From the NCBI RefSeq assembly GCF_000963885.1, contig NZ_BALE01000048.1, positions 62,001 to 126,000 on the forward strand: a DNA stretch of 64,000 bases, written 5' to 3'. The stretch is from Tanticharoenia sakaeratensis NBRC 103193. GTDB lineage: Bacteria > Pseudomonadota > Alphaproteobacteria > Acetobacterales > Acetobacteraceae. Positions 42,755-51,687 of the stretch are shown piece after piece; the stretch's first letter is position 1, and the number at the start of each line of letters is the position of its first letter. A program made the translations under genes and the position numbers. Below the pieces are notes generated by a model. That model was not told the origin of the DNA, searched no databases, and was given only the letters and a program-made list of their open reading frames with translations.

Positions 42755-43732
42755 TCAGACCGGCCCGTGCAACAGAACCAGCCGCGACCGCCCGTAATCG
42801 ACCACCATGTCGAAATGGCTCAGGATATTGGCCCCGATCGCGCCATGGATCTCGCGATCCATCCACTCTCCCATGCCGGACGTGCCGAAATTCCTGTCCG
42901 GCCGTTCGGTGAACCAGACCGGACCGACCGTATAGGGTCCGAACGTCACCTTTGGCACCTCGATCAGCCGTGTATGAAACAGACCATCGCCATCCGGCAC
43001 GATCCGCCAGTCGGGATGGCGGCGGTGCCATTCATTCATGATGCTGGTCGTGATGTAGGATGTCGTGCCTTCGCCATGGACCTGAGGTGTATGCGCCACG
43101 CCCTCGCCCGCCAGTGTCGGCATGGCCGTCGCACCCGTGTCCAGCAGCATGGCGATCTGCTGCGCGTCGACCGTCATGCTGACGCTCGGATAGGGCGCAT
43201 TGCGTTTCCCCGCCGCGTCTCGCGGAAATCCAAGAGGGATGAATGGCACCTCGGGCGGCATCCACTGCGGCGGCTCGACCGACAGGCGGTGTGCGGGATA
43301 ATCGAAATGCCAGGCCTCGAACGTGCTCAGATACCCAGCGCCGAGCAGGCCGTCTCCGGCGAGACCGAGTTTGTCCGAAAGCACCATCGCCGGGGCATGA
43401 CACGCTCCTGCATGCATGCTGACCGGGAGACCGGATGTCACATCGAACATCGACGCAGGCACGACCGATACGGCAGGCGCGCCATCGGCACAGGAGCGAG
43501 GCACCAGTCCTGCGCGGCGCACCGCGTCCGCCGTGAGCAGGAACATGCCATTGCCACCCCCGCCGCCCGTATCGACCATCAGGCGCAGCGGCACACCACG
43601 GGATGTCTTGGGAACAGCGATGAAATGCCCGGCCTCGTAGTCGGTCGGAACGAGGGTTTCGTCCGATGTCGCAGCCGCTGCCGGCAAGAGGAACAGGCAT
43701 GTCCCGGTCAACAAGATGGCGATACGGCGCAC
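42755..43732 (-). CDS. Secreted aspartyl-protease-like (retropepsin-fold) protein
   Basis: A 325-residue protein exported by a signal peptide. GTG 43732 has GGAG upstream and gives VRRIAILLTGTCLFLLPAAAA, a good signal; a longer start at 43801 is less likely. Two aspartic-protease-like active-site motifs are visible: RLMVDTGGGGGNG near residue 50 and AMLLDTGATAMPT near 190, in a duplicated layout. Whether it is an active protease or a degenerate one is unclear. It is monocistronic on minus and divergent from the GMC operon. Confidence 0.7.
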   Translation of the reverse strand: MRRIAILLTGTCLFLLPAAAATSDETLVPTDYEAGHFIAVPKTSRGVPLRLMVDTGGGGGNGMFLLTADAVRRAGLVPRSCADGAPAVSVVPASMFDVTSGLPVSMHAGACHAPAMVLSDKLGLAGDGLLGAGYLSTFEAWHFDYPAHRLSVEPPQWMPPEVPFIPLGFPRDAAGKRNAPYPSVSMTVDAQQIAMLLDTGATAMPTLAGEGVAHTPQVHGEGTTSYITTSIMNEWHRRHPDWRIVPDGDGLFHTRLIEVPKVTFGPYTVGPVWFTERPDRNFGTSGMGEWMDREIHGAIGANILSHFDMVVDYGRSRLVLLHGPV

Positions 43733-43911
43733 TGTTCTTCTCCGGAGCAAGACTGCATTCACACCAGCCCCACACAAATCGGAAAGACAACGTTCTGTCA
43801 CGTGCCCCTTCAGGGAGATGACGCCTGCCGATCGACATCACGGGACATCCGGCGGGAACCCGCGCCCTGCGATTCTTGTTAGCCGGGGCATGCTCCAGTA
43901 GGGACGACTAG

Positions 43912-45060
43912 ATGGCCGCCTCCGAACCTGCCCTGCCGCTCACCTTGATCTGCCTTCAGCCAGCCGGCCGGCGCGGTCCGGACTGGGGCACGCTCGCCGC
44001 CCACATCTCCCCGAATCCGATGCTGCATCTGGCGGAAACCGTGGAGGCCGCGCGGGCAGCGGCCGCCAATGGTGATGCGTTCGCGTTGGCGGCTGCCGGC
44101 GCGGATGCGGCGGCCGCCATGATCCTGACGGATAAACTGATCGAGGCCGGTATCGCACCGCGTGCCCTTCTGCTTCTGGCGCCTGTCATGGCCCAGGGTG
44201 CCGCGCGGCCCGACATGGTCGGACTGCCGACGCTCGTCGTCGCCGTTCACGGCGAGACACCGAGCAGCCCCGAGACGCTGCGCGCGCGGCTCATGCCTCA
44301 CCTGCCATACGGGCGGCTGCTGGCCCATGACGGGCCTGACGACACCCTGATCCTGCGTCATGGAAAGGCCATCGGCGCAGCATTTTCGGAGATCCTGATG
44401 ACCGATACCGGACCGATCGAGACCGGGCCTGCAATCGACCCGGCCTTCGCGGCCCTGCTTGCCTCCGACCACGTCTCGCAGCGCACGCGTGAAGTGATGG
44501 AACAGCGCGCGAAGCCCGATTTCCAGGCATATGCCCCAAAGGCGCTGACGCCGGAAGCGCTTGCGATCCTGCGTGCGGCCACACTGCGCGTTCTGCCGCA
44601 GGAGGGCGTGTTCGACACCGATCCGATCGACCTTGCCGCCCGTATCGACACCCGTCTGGCCACGACCGGCGACGGCTGGCGCTTTGCCGAATTGCCGCCT
44701 GATGCGCAGGCCTACGAGCAGGCGCTGCACACGCTCGACCGGGCCGCGATGGCCCGCAACGGCGGCCCCTTCGTGGTCGTCGATGCGGCAGCACAGGACG
44801 ATCTCCTGACCCGTGCCTCGGACGGCACCCTTGAAGCCGAAGGGCTGTCGGCAGCGCAGATGCAGCTCTGGTTCACTGACCTGCGGGCGGACTGCGTGCA
44901 GACTTTCATCACGCATCCCGCGACGATGGGCCGCCTCGGTATCGACAGCATCGCCAATGGTGGAGATCCCGTGCATCAGGGCTTTGCCGAAATCGGGCTT
45001 GGCCAGCGTGCGGACTGGGAACCGACCGGACGCGCCTCTCTCGGCGGAGACGTCGCATGA
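43912..45060 (+). CDS. Gluconate 2-dehydrogenase subunit 3-like protein fused to a degenerate hydrolase domain
   Basis: A 382-residue protein. Residues about 200-380 match the small (gamma) subunit of FAD-dependent gluconate/sugar dehydrogenases: EALAILRAATLRVLPQEG, EQALHTLDRAAMARNGGPF, AQDDLLTRASDG, WFTDLRADCVQTFITHPATMG. Residues 1-160 look like an alpha/beta-hydrolase fold (LTLICLQPAGRRGPDWGTLA, PRALLLLAPVMAQGAARPDMVGLPTLVVAVHG), but the nucleophile elbow reads AAAGADAAAAMI with no GxSxG. No signal peptide. It overlaps the GMC gene by 4 bases. Confidence 0.75.
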   Translation: MAASEPALPLTLICLQPAGRRGPDWGTLAAHISPNPMLHLAETVEAARAAAANGDAFALAAAGADAAAAMILTDKLIEAGIAPRALLLLAPVMAQGAARPDMVGLPTLVVAVHGETPSSPETLRARLMPHLPYGRLLAHDGPDDTLILRHGKAIGAAFSEILMTDTGPIETGPAIDPAFAALLASDHVSQRTREVMEQRAKPDFQAYAPKALTPEALAILRAATLRVLPQEGVFDTDPIDLAARIDTRLATTGDGWRFAELPPDAQAYEQALHTLDRAAMARNGGPFVVVDAAAQDDLLTRASDGTLEAEGLSAAQMQLWFTDLRADCVQTFITHPATMGRLGIDSIANGGDPVHQGFAEIGLGQRADWEPTGRASLGGDVA

Positions 45061-46592
45061 GCGCGGCGGGATTTGACAACCGCGAGGCCGTCGATGTCGT
45101 CGTCATCGGGACCGGCGCCGGCGGTGCGCCGCTAATTGCCGAACTGGCACAGGCCGGACGCAGCGTCGTAGCTCTCGAAGCCGGCCCGTCTTTCGAGCCG
45201 AAGCGCTTCACGCCGGACGAGCCGACAGCGAGCGAAATCTACTGGCTGCATGAGCGTCTTTCAGGCGGCGAGACCCCGCAGGCCTTCGGCGGCAACAACA
45301 GCGGCACGGGTGTCGGCGGATCGCTGCTGCATTATGGCGCGTTCATGCCGCGCATGGACCCACGCGACTTCACGCTGCACAGCGAAACCGGCAAGGGCGT
45401 GGACTGGCCGTTCGGGGCCGACGAGCTCATGCCGTGGATCGCGCGTGTGGAAGCGGAGATCGGCGTCTCGGGCCCGACACCCTACCCCTGGGGCGTTCCG
45501 CGCACCTATGCCTATGCGCCGCCAACCCGCAACGCGCCTGCGCAGATCATGGCACGCGGGTGTGAAACCCTTGGGATCACCTGCAAGGACGCGCCGGCTG
45601 CCGTTATCACGGCCGAGCGGGACCAGCCGGAATTCGGCGTGCGTCATGCGTGCGTCAACTGCGGCGCGTGCCATCAGGGCTGCCGGAACGACGCGAAATC
45701 CGGTGTACACAACACGTATCTTCCGGTCGCACGCGCGCATGGCGCGGACATCCGCCCGGGCTGCATGGCGACGGGGATCGTGCTCGACGGGCGCGGCCGT
45801 GTCGAAGCCGTGATCTATGTGGAAGGCGGCGTCGAGAAGCGTCAGGCCTGCCGCGCGCTCGTTCTGGCGGCCGGTGCCGTCGAGACCGCGCGTCTGCTGT
45901 TGCACACGGGGCTTGCTAATTCGTCCGATCAGGTCGGCCGCAATTACATGACGCATGTCTCGACGCAGGTATGGGGCACGTTCGACGAGGAAACGCGCCC
46001 CAATCACGGCTATCCGTCGGCGCTCATCACGGAAGACATGATGCGGCCTGCGGACGCGGATTTCGTCGGCGGCTATCTGATGCAGTCTCTCGGCATGATG
46101 CCGGCCACATGGGGCAGTCTCGTCGCCCGTGCGCGGGGCCTCTGGGGCCCGGGGCTGACGCGTTATCTGCGGCATTACAATCACGTGGCGGGCCTGGGCA
46201 TCAACGGTGAGTGCCTGCCGCGTCCGGAAAACCGCGTGACGCTGTCGGCGGAGCGGGATGCAATGGGTCTTCCCAAGCCGCGTATCGACCACAGCTATGG
46301 TCCCAACGAAATCGCAATGCACAACCATGCGACCCGTGTCATGACGCGGATCTGGGAAGCGGCGGGCGCGCGCGATATCTGGGCGGCGGATCGCGCGGCA
46401 CACATGATCGGTACGTGCCGCATGGGCACCGACGCCTCGACGTCCGTCGTCGATCCGCATGGTCGCAGTCACGATATCGACAATCTCTGGATCTGCGATC
46501 ATTCGATCTTCCCGTCGGCGGCCGCGGCCAATCCGGCCCTGACCATCATGGCGCTCAGCCTGCGCACGGCGCAGGCGATACAGCAGTCATAG
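45057..46592 (+). CDS. GMC-family FAD oxidoreductase (large subunit)
   Basis: A 511-residue flavoprotein, the catalytic subunit of a gluconate-2-dehydrogenase-type sugar or alcohol dehydrogenase. FAD motif DVVVIGTGAGGAPLIAELAQ near 15 is intact; GGNNSGTGVGGSLLHYGA is the GMC signature. HACVNCGACHQGCRNDAKSG holds a Cys-rich motif of the kind that binds a 3Fe-4S cluster in FAD-GDH. The C-terminal AHMIGTCRMG (catalytic His) and NPALTIMAL (second residue Asn) are present. The multi-haem cytochrome partner is not in the window, so the electron acceptor is unknown. It is co-translated with the small subunit. Confidence 0.87.
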   Translation: MSAAGFDNREAVDVVVIGTGAGGAPLIAELAQAGRSVVALEAGPSFEPKRFTPDEPTASEIYWLHERLSGGETPQAFGGNNSGTGVGGSLLHYGAFMPRMDPRDFTLHSETGKGVDWPFGADELMPWIARVEAEIGVSGPTPYPWGVPRTYAYAPPTRNAPAQIMARGCETLGITCKDAPAAVITAERDQPEFGVRHACVNCGACHQGCRNDAKSGVHNTYLPVARAHGADIRPGCMATGIVLDGRGRVEAVIYVEGGVEKRQACRALVLAAGAVETARLLLHTGLANSSDQVGRNYMTHVSTQVWGTFDEETRPNHGYPSALITEDMMRPADADFVGGYLMQSLGMMPATWGSLVARARGLWGPGLTRYLRHYNHVAGLGINGECLPRPENRVTLSAERDAMGLPKPRIDHSYGPNEIAMHNHATRVMTRIWEAAGARDIWAADRAAHMIGTCRMGTDASTSVVDPHGRSHDIDNLWICDHSIFPSAAAANPALTIMALSLRTAQAIQQS

Positions 46593-47364
46593 GCGAAGGG
46601 CACGCGGGCTTCGGAAAGCTCTCCGGACAGGCACTGGCGATGACTGGAACGCAGAATGCACCGCGTTCTCAACGCCTGCCCGGGGCGAGGTCTCCCAAAT
46701 CCGCGCAGGTCAGGTTGCGCCACGATTTTCGCGCCCTCTGCCGCATTTCAGCGTGAAAAAAATCGACGGCGCCTCTGCCATGGGCGCCATGTGCGGTCGC
46801 CACCACGATTCATCTGGTGGTGCTCATTTTCCCGTCACAGACAGGAATTTACGCAGTTCTCTGCCTGTCTGATATTCGAATGACAGGCGTCTATGGCCGA
46901 CATTCTTGTCCGACCGAAATTCGATGCTTTTCGGCTTTCTCTTACAAGATTCGCAGGCTCATATCCGACATCCTGAAGGCCACGCGCATTCGTCGAAGCG
47001 CTAAACTTGCTCCAGACAGACGAACGCGCAAGGGCCGCCCCACCTCTGTGGCCTATGGCGCATGGAAACTATCCTGCGACTTCTTCCTGTCATGCCACTT
47101 TTCCCGCATCGGAAGGTTGCCATCGCGCGTGGACCCGTCTCAGGCGCCTTACGGCAGACCATATCCCTGGCATGTGGATGCGCCATATCGGCGCGTCATC
47201 GCGATCTTCGCGGAGAATATCCGGAAGCGTGCGTTCAGGAAATTTTTCGCTCATGCAGCGGCAACCCTTTAAACGGCGGTCCTGCATGACGATGGTTCGT
47301 AGCGGCATATCGCATGCCCAGTGTGAGGACACTGCAACCCTGAGCATTGCACAGGAGCGCAATC
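46593..47364. other. Gene-free stretch after the GMC operon
   Basis: About 770 bp with only short, unconvincing frames. Two hairpins are visible: CACCAC/GTGGTG (46801-46822) and CAGACAGG at 46838 pairing with CCTGTCTG at 46864, neither followed by a T-run. AGGAG at 47353 belongs to the next gene. Confidence 0.4.
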
Positions 47365-47868
47365 ATGGGCCTCTTTTCCAAAGACATCGAGTCGATGAAC
47401 GATCTGTTCGTTCATCAACTGCAAGACGTCCTCTATGCGGAAAGGCGTATTATCAAGGCCTTGCCGAACATGATCGACAAGGCGTCATCGCCGGAGCTCA
47501 AGAACGGGCTGCAACACCATCTCGATGAGTCGGGACACCATGTCGAACGTCTGGAAAAGGTGTTCCAGATGTATAACGCGCAGGTCGAAACGGTAAAATG
47601 TCCTGCGATCGACGGGATCATCGACGAAGCAGATGAAGTATCGGGAGAGGTCGCGGACAACAGCGTCCTGGATGCCGCCATCATTTCCTCGGCACAGGCC
47701 GTCGAACACTATGAAATCGCGCGATACGGAACGCTGGTGGCATGGGCGACCCAGCTCGGGCGTCCGGATTGCGCAAGCCTGTTGCGCGAGACCCTCGAGG
47801 AGGAGAAGGCAGCCGATCAACGGCTGACCCAGATGGCCGAACAGAGCATCAATCCGCTCGCGGCATGA
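47365..47868 (+). CDS. DUF892 (YciE/YciF-like) ferritin-fold protein
   Basis: A 167-residue protein; AGGAG lies 7 bases before ATG 47365. It reads as a four-helix ferritin-like protein: MNDLFVHQLQDVLYAERRIIKAL, HHLDESGHHVERLEKVF, SAQAVEHYEIARYGTLVAWA, SLLRETLEEEKAADQRL. The E-x-x-H/E pairs typical of a dinuclear metal site are present. Family members are stress-induced; the enzymatic role is unsettled. A hairpin follows at 47877. Confidence 0.9.
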   Translation: MGLFSKDIESMNDLFVHQLQDVLYAERRIIKALPNMIDKASSPELKNGLQHHLDESGHHVERLEKVFQMYNAQVETVKCPAIDGIIDEADEVSGEVADNSVLDAAIISSAQAVEHYEIARYGTLVAWATQLGRPDCASLLRETLEEEKAADQRLTQMAEQSINPLAA

Positions 47869-47876
47869 CGTTTCAA

Positions 47877-47903
47877 GGTCCGCCTCGCCAGCCGAGGCGG
47901 ACC
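47877..47903 (+). terminator. Strong hairpin after the DUF892 gene
   Basis: GGTCCGCCTCG pairs exactly with CGAGGCGGACC over a 5-base loop, 9 bp after the stop. There is no T-run, so it is terminator-like or a 3' stabilising hairpin. Confidence 0.6.
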
Positions 47904-48458
47904 ATCCTCCGATCGATCATGCAGGTGACGCAATCCGACCGGGGATTGTCAGGTTGCAATGCTGGAAGTTCCGGATGCATCCGAAACATGCATGTGCGGA
48001 TCGAGGGAAAAGCCTGAGACGGCGGAAGCCGGTTCGGCTTCTGTCACAACGAGAGCCGTCCCGGATATGGCTGGCACCATCAGCTCGCCGGTCACGCCTG
48101 TCCGCGTCGCAATAAACGCCGCACGGCGAGACAGCCCGGCGCGGTCACGCAGAAACATGCCATGCGTCAACGCCGGGCGTTCATCCCGATCAATTTCGGA
48201 CATCCAGTGGTTGCCTGTGACACTCGCCCGGAGCCGTATCTGAGCGCGCCTGCCTGTCGATCGTCACTTTCCCGGCGCGCCGCCCGACTGCCTACGGCGT
48301 CCAGCCAGAGCGCGATCATGGCTCCGGAAACCGCCCGCGCTTCGAAGGCAAGGCCGGAATGCTCTGTCTTGCCTCCCTGATTGCATTGTTCGCCGTATGC
48401 CGCTCGGGAACTTGCAAGACGGCATGTCGCTCTTCCTACCATCTGATGGAGGAAAGAT
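47904..48458. other. Gene-free stretch before the DUF4126 gene
   Basis: About 550 bp. The only frame of note is a minus-strand one of 84 codons (47949-48203) with no good ribosome site, listed among the rejected items. GGAGG just before 48459 belongs to the next gene. Confidence 0.35.
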
Positions 48459-48917
48459 ATGCTTGCGTCGTTTTTGATGGGCCTCGTCGGCGGCCAGCGC
48501 GCGATGACACCGCTGGCTGCGGTTTCAATCGCGGCCGCACGCGGCAAACTGCCGGAAGACGATACGCCCGGATTCATGGCCCATCCGTTGGTCGCAGTCG
48601 GTGCAACGCTTCTGGCGATCGCCGAACTGGCTGGCGACAAGCAGAAGACGGCACCCGATCGGATCGTCCCCATCGGCCTTGCGGCCCGCTTCGTCACGTC
48701 GGCGATCGCAGGCGCGGTGCTGGCGCCGCGTCGGCAACGCTGGCTTGGTGCCGGCGTCGGCGGAGTGACGGCCGTGGTGGCGTCCTATCCCGGTTGGCGC
48801 GCCCGCATGGCCTTCATCCCGAAATACGGTCAGACACCGAGCGGGCTGGTCGAGGACATGCTCGTAATCCTGAGCGCCGCCGGCGTCATCACAATGGTCG
48901 AGAGATCGGGCGAATAA
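48459..48917 (+). CDS. DUF4126 family membrane protein
   Basis: A 152-residue protein with GGAGG ahead of ATG 48459. It reads as a DUF4126 protein: MLASFLMGLVGGQRAMTPLAAV, then MAHPLVAVGATLLAIAELAGDK, AARFVTSAIAGAVLAP, and several helices rich in Gly/Ala. Function unknown; predicted inner-membrane with about four spans. Monocistronic. Confidence 0.8.
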   Translation: MLASFLMGLVGGQRAMTPLAAVSIAAARGKLPEDDTPGFMAHPLVAVGATLLAIAELAGDKQKTAPDRIVPIGLAARFVTSAIAGAVLAPRRQRWLGAGVGGVTAVVASYPGWRARMAFIPKYGQTPSGLVEDMLVILSAAGVITMVERSGE

Positions 48918-48983
48918 CATACCTGCAAAAAAGCACGCCCCGGTCAGGCGGCATCATCGGGTCGGACGATGCCTCGGGCGCCA

Positions 48984-49982
48984 TCACCGAAGACGGTGCG
49001 CGCCGCACAATACCAGCACGTCCCCGGCATCCGGCGCGCGCTCGTCAGCAATCGCCGCGAGGTTGGCAATCATGCGGCGGACCGTGACCGCATAGGTTTC
49101 AGCCGCCGTGCCGCCGATATGCGGCGTCGTCACGATCCTGTCTGCGTGGCACAAGGGATTATCCTGAGGGACCGGTTCCTCGGCAAAGACATCGAAGGCC
49201 GCTCCGCCGAGATGGCCGGATGATACCGCCTCGGCCACTGCAGCCTCGTCCACGAGGCCACCGCGCGCGGTGTTGACCAGCAGGGCGCCGGGCTTCATGC
49301 GGGCGAGTGCCGCGCCGTCGATCATCCAGCTCGTGTCCGGCGTCAACGCGCAATGCAGCGAAATGATGTCGGACGTCGCGATCAGTGTCTCGCGATCCAC
49401 GAACCGCGCGTTCAAGGCCGTCTCGACATCGGACGGAACCGGCGTCCGCTTGGTGTAGAGGATCGTGCAGCCGAACCCGGACAGCATCCGTGCGACCGAC
49501 TGCCCGATCGCACCGAAACCGATCAGTCCCACCGTCTTGCCTGACAACAGTCCGCATCGCGGTGCAAGCTGTGGTTTCAGCCAGTGTCCCTCCTGCAGGC
49601 CCATGTGGCCTGCGACCAGATTGCGCCCGAGTGCAAGCATCAGGCCGACGGTCGTCTCCGCAACCGGAACGGCGTTGCTGCCCGTCGTACGCAGGACGTG
49701 CACGCCGCAGCGCCGGGCGGCTTCAAGATCGATCGCATCATACCCCACGCCCCATTTGTGCACCGCGCGGAGCCCGGCCTGTGCGCCGTGCTCGAACAGC
49801 GCGGCCGTCACGGGCGCATCGCCCGTGATCGCGAACGGCGCGGATGCGATTGCGTCCCTCTGATCGTCCGGCGACCGACTTTTCGCGGCACTGGCCGTCC
49901 AGCCGTCGGGCAGTTGCGCGCGAAAACGCGCCAGCGACGCCTCGGGCAGGGGATCCAGAATGACGATAGAGTATTCGGTCAC
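48984..49982 (-). CDS. D-2-hydroxyacid dehydrogenase family protein
   Basis: A 332-residue NAD(P)-dependent dehydrogenase. GTG 49982 is preferred because it overlaps the upstream stop (TAGTG) and gives a full-length protein (VTEYSIVILDPLPEASL). The Rossmann motif is VGLIGFGAIGQSVARML near residue 145; the catalytic Arg is in VNTARGGLVDEA, Glu in FAEEPVPQ and His in TTPHIGGTAAE. Substrate is an unknown 2-hydroxy or 2-keto acid. It is translated directly after the gamma-glutamyltransferase, so the two act together. Confidence 0.88.
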   Translation of the reverse strand: MTEYSIVILDPLPEASLARFRAQLPDGWTASAAKSRSPDDQRDAIASAPFAITGDAPVTAALFEHGAQAGLRAVHKWGVGYDAIDLEAARRCGVHVLRTTGSNAVPVAETTVGLMLALGRNLVAGHMGLQEGHWLKPQLAPRCGLLSGKTVGLIGFGAIGQSVARMLSGFGCTILYTKRTPVPSDVETALNARFVDRETLIATSDIISLHCALTPDTSWMIDGAALARMKPGALLVNTARGGLVDEAAVAEAVSSGHLGGAAFDVFAEEPVPQDNPLCHADRIVTTPHIGGTAAETYAVTVRRMIANLAAIADERAPDAGDVLVLCGAHRLR

Positions 49983-51619
49983 TATTTCTGTCCTTCCACG
50001 GGCACCTGACCGGGCCAGAACCGCACACCGGGCCGCGCAGGGCCGCCACCGATACCGATTGCCGCGCCGTCCGCGCGCCAGCAGGCGGCCCCGGTCAACG
50101 ACCCATCGGCCCCGAATCCGATTGCGTTCATGCCGCCGCCGATATGCGGCACGACGCGCGGCACATTGCCGGAAGCGGCCAATCCATCCGCCAGCGTCGC
50201 CAGCCCCCGCTCCAGTTCGACCGGACCGCCGTCGGTCCACAGGCGCGGCGCCTCGATCGCTTCCTGCAGATCCATGCCGTGATCGATCAGGTTGACGATC
50301 GCCTGCAGGGCGGACGGAAAAATGCGCGTGCCACCCGGCAGGCCGAGCGCCCAAGCCATGCGCCCGTCCTGTCGCACCATCATGGGCGCCATCGAGGTCG
50401 GCACGCGCTTGCCGGGCTGAATCGACAGGGCACGGCCGGGATTGGGATCGAAATTGCACATGTAGTTGTTGGGGATGATTCCCGTCCCCGGCACGGCGAA
50501 ACGCGCGCCGAACAGTCCATTGATCGTGTGCGTCGCACAGACGACCATGCCGTCCGCGTCGGCCACCGTGACATGGGTCGTATCCGCGCTCTCGTAAGGC
50601 ATGGGGCGATCGGGCGGTCTTGCCATGCAGGCGCGGGCATGATCGAGCGAGACCAGCCGCTCGACCGGCACGTCCACGAACGCCGGGTCGCCACTGTAGC
50701 GGCGCCGGTCGGCAAAGGCCGCGCGCATGACCTCGACCAGACGGACCGCCTGTTCGGGGCTGCCGAACGGTGCGGGGTCCATGAAGCTGAGCATGTTGAG
50801 CATCTGCACGATATGCACGCCCGATGACGCAGGCGGCGGCGGACCCACGATCTCGTATCCGCGATAAGTGCCGATCACGGGCGCACGCTCTATCACGCGG
50901 TAGCGTTGCAGATCGTCCAGCATCAGCCTGCCCGGCGCGTCGCTTTTTGCCAGCACGTCGATCAGCGCCGTCCCAAGCGCACCACCATACAGGGCGTGCG
51001 CTCCTTCGGACGCAATCAGGCGCAGGCTGTCGGCCGCTTCGGCCTGCACGACGCGTGCACCGGCCGCAATGGGCGTGCCATCCGGCAGGAACAGGCGCGC
51101 CAGGACCGGATCCCGCGCCAGATCGGCCTGCGCGTCCAGCACTGCGCCCGAAAGATAGGGGGTCGCGGCAAATCCGCGCTCGGCCAGGGCGATCGCAGGT
51201 GCGACCACATCTTCAAACGGCAGTCGCCCGAAGCGGGCATGCACCGCGCACCATCCCGCCAGATTTCCCGGGACCGCGACGGAGGACGGACCGAGCCGGT
51301 TCAGGGCACCGCGCACGTCCATCGAGTCCGGCCCTTCGGGCTCGTAAAGATCGGGGCGCATGGCAGCCCCCGCGCAGGACAGCGCGTCGAAGACGACATG
51401 CGTGCCGTTGGGTGCGCGCACATGGGTCAGGCCGCCGCCCGCGATGCCCACCATCATCGGTTCCACCACGCACAGCGCGAACAATGTCGCCACTGCCGCG
51501 TCGGCCGCGTTGCCGCCGGATGCCAGGATGTCCGCGCCGGCGGCCGCTGCACGCGGTTGATTGGCGACGAGCATGCCGCGACGGGCCGTGACCGGGGATT
51601 TCTCGCATGGGATTCGCAT
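49982..51619 (-). CDS. Gamma-glutamyltransferase family protein
   Basis: An Ntn-hydrolase-type protein of 545 residues from ATG 51619. It has GGNAADAAVATLFALCVVEPMMVGIAGGG (the family's GGNAxDAAVA motif), DLQRYRVIERAPVIGTYRGYEI, and the autoprocessing site ADTTHVTVADADGMVV, where the second or first Thr becomes the nucleophile. No clear signal peptide is seen, so it is probably cytosolic, unlike periplasmic E. coli GGT. It shares a bidirectional promoter region with the amidase at 51688 and overlaps the dehydrogenase downstream. Confidence 0.88.
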   Translation of the reverse strand: MRIPCEKSPVTARRGMLVANQPRAAAAGADILASGGNAADAAVATLFALCVVEPMMVGIAGGGLTHVRAPNGTHVVFDALSCAGAAMRPDLYEPEGPDSMDVRGALNRLGPSSVAVPGNLAGWCAVHARFGRLPFEDVVAPAIALAERGFAATPYLSGAVLDAQADLARDPVLARLFLPDGTPIAAGARVVQAEAADSLRLIASEGAHALYGGALGTALIDVLAKSDAPGRLMLDDLQRYRVIERAPVIGTYRGYEIVGPPPPASSGVHIVQMLNMLSFMDPAPFGSPEQAVRLVEVMRAAFADRRRYSGDPAFVDVPVERLVSLDHARACMARPPDRPMPYESADTTHVTVADADGMVVCATHTINGLFGARFAVPGTGIIPNNYMCNFDPNPGRALSIQPGKRVPTSMAPMMVRQDGRMAWALGLPGGTRIFPSALQAIVNLIDHGMDLQEAIEAPRLWTDGGPVELERGLATLADGLAASGNVPRVVPHIGGGMNAIGFGADGSLTGAACWRADGAAIGIGGGPARPGVRFWPGQVPVEGQK

Positions 51620-51687
51620 CGCGCGAGCATAGCCACGAACACAGACGCCACGCGACAGGAAGCATGTCCCGTGGCAGGAAGGTCGGC

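Noticed and set aside
46817-47272. A 151-codon plus-strand frame
   Set aside because: Poor composition (Arg/Ser/Cys mix), no ribosome site, and hairpins inside it.
47949-48203. A minus-strand frame of 84 codons
   Set aside because: No ribosome site, no domain, and it sits in a gene-free stretch; could be real but not supported.
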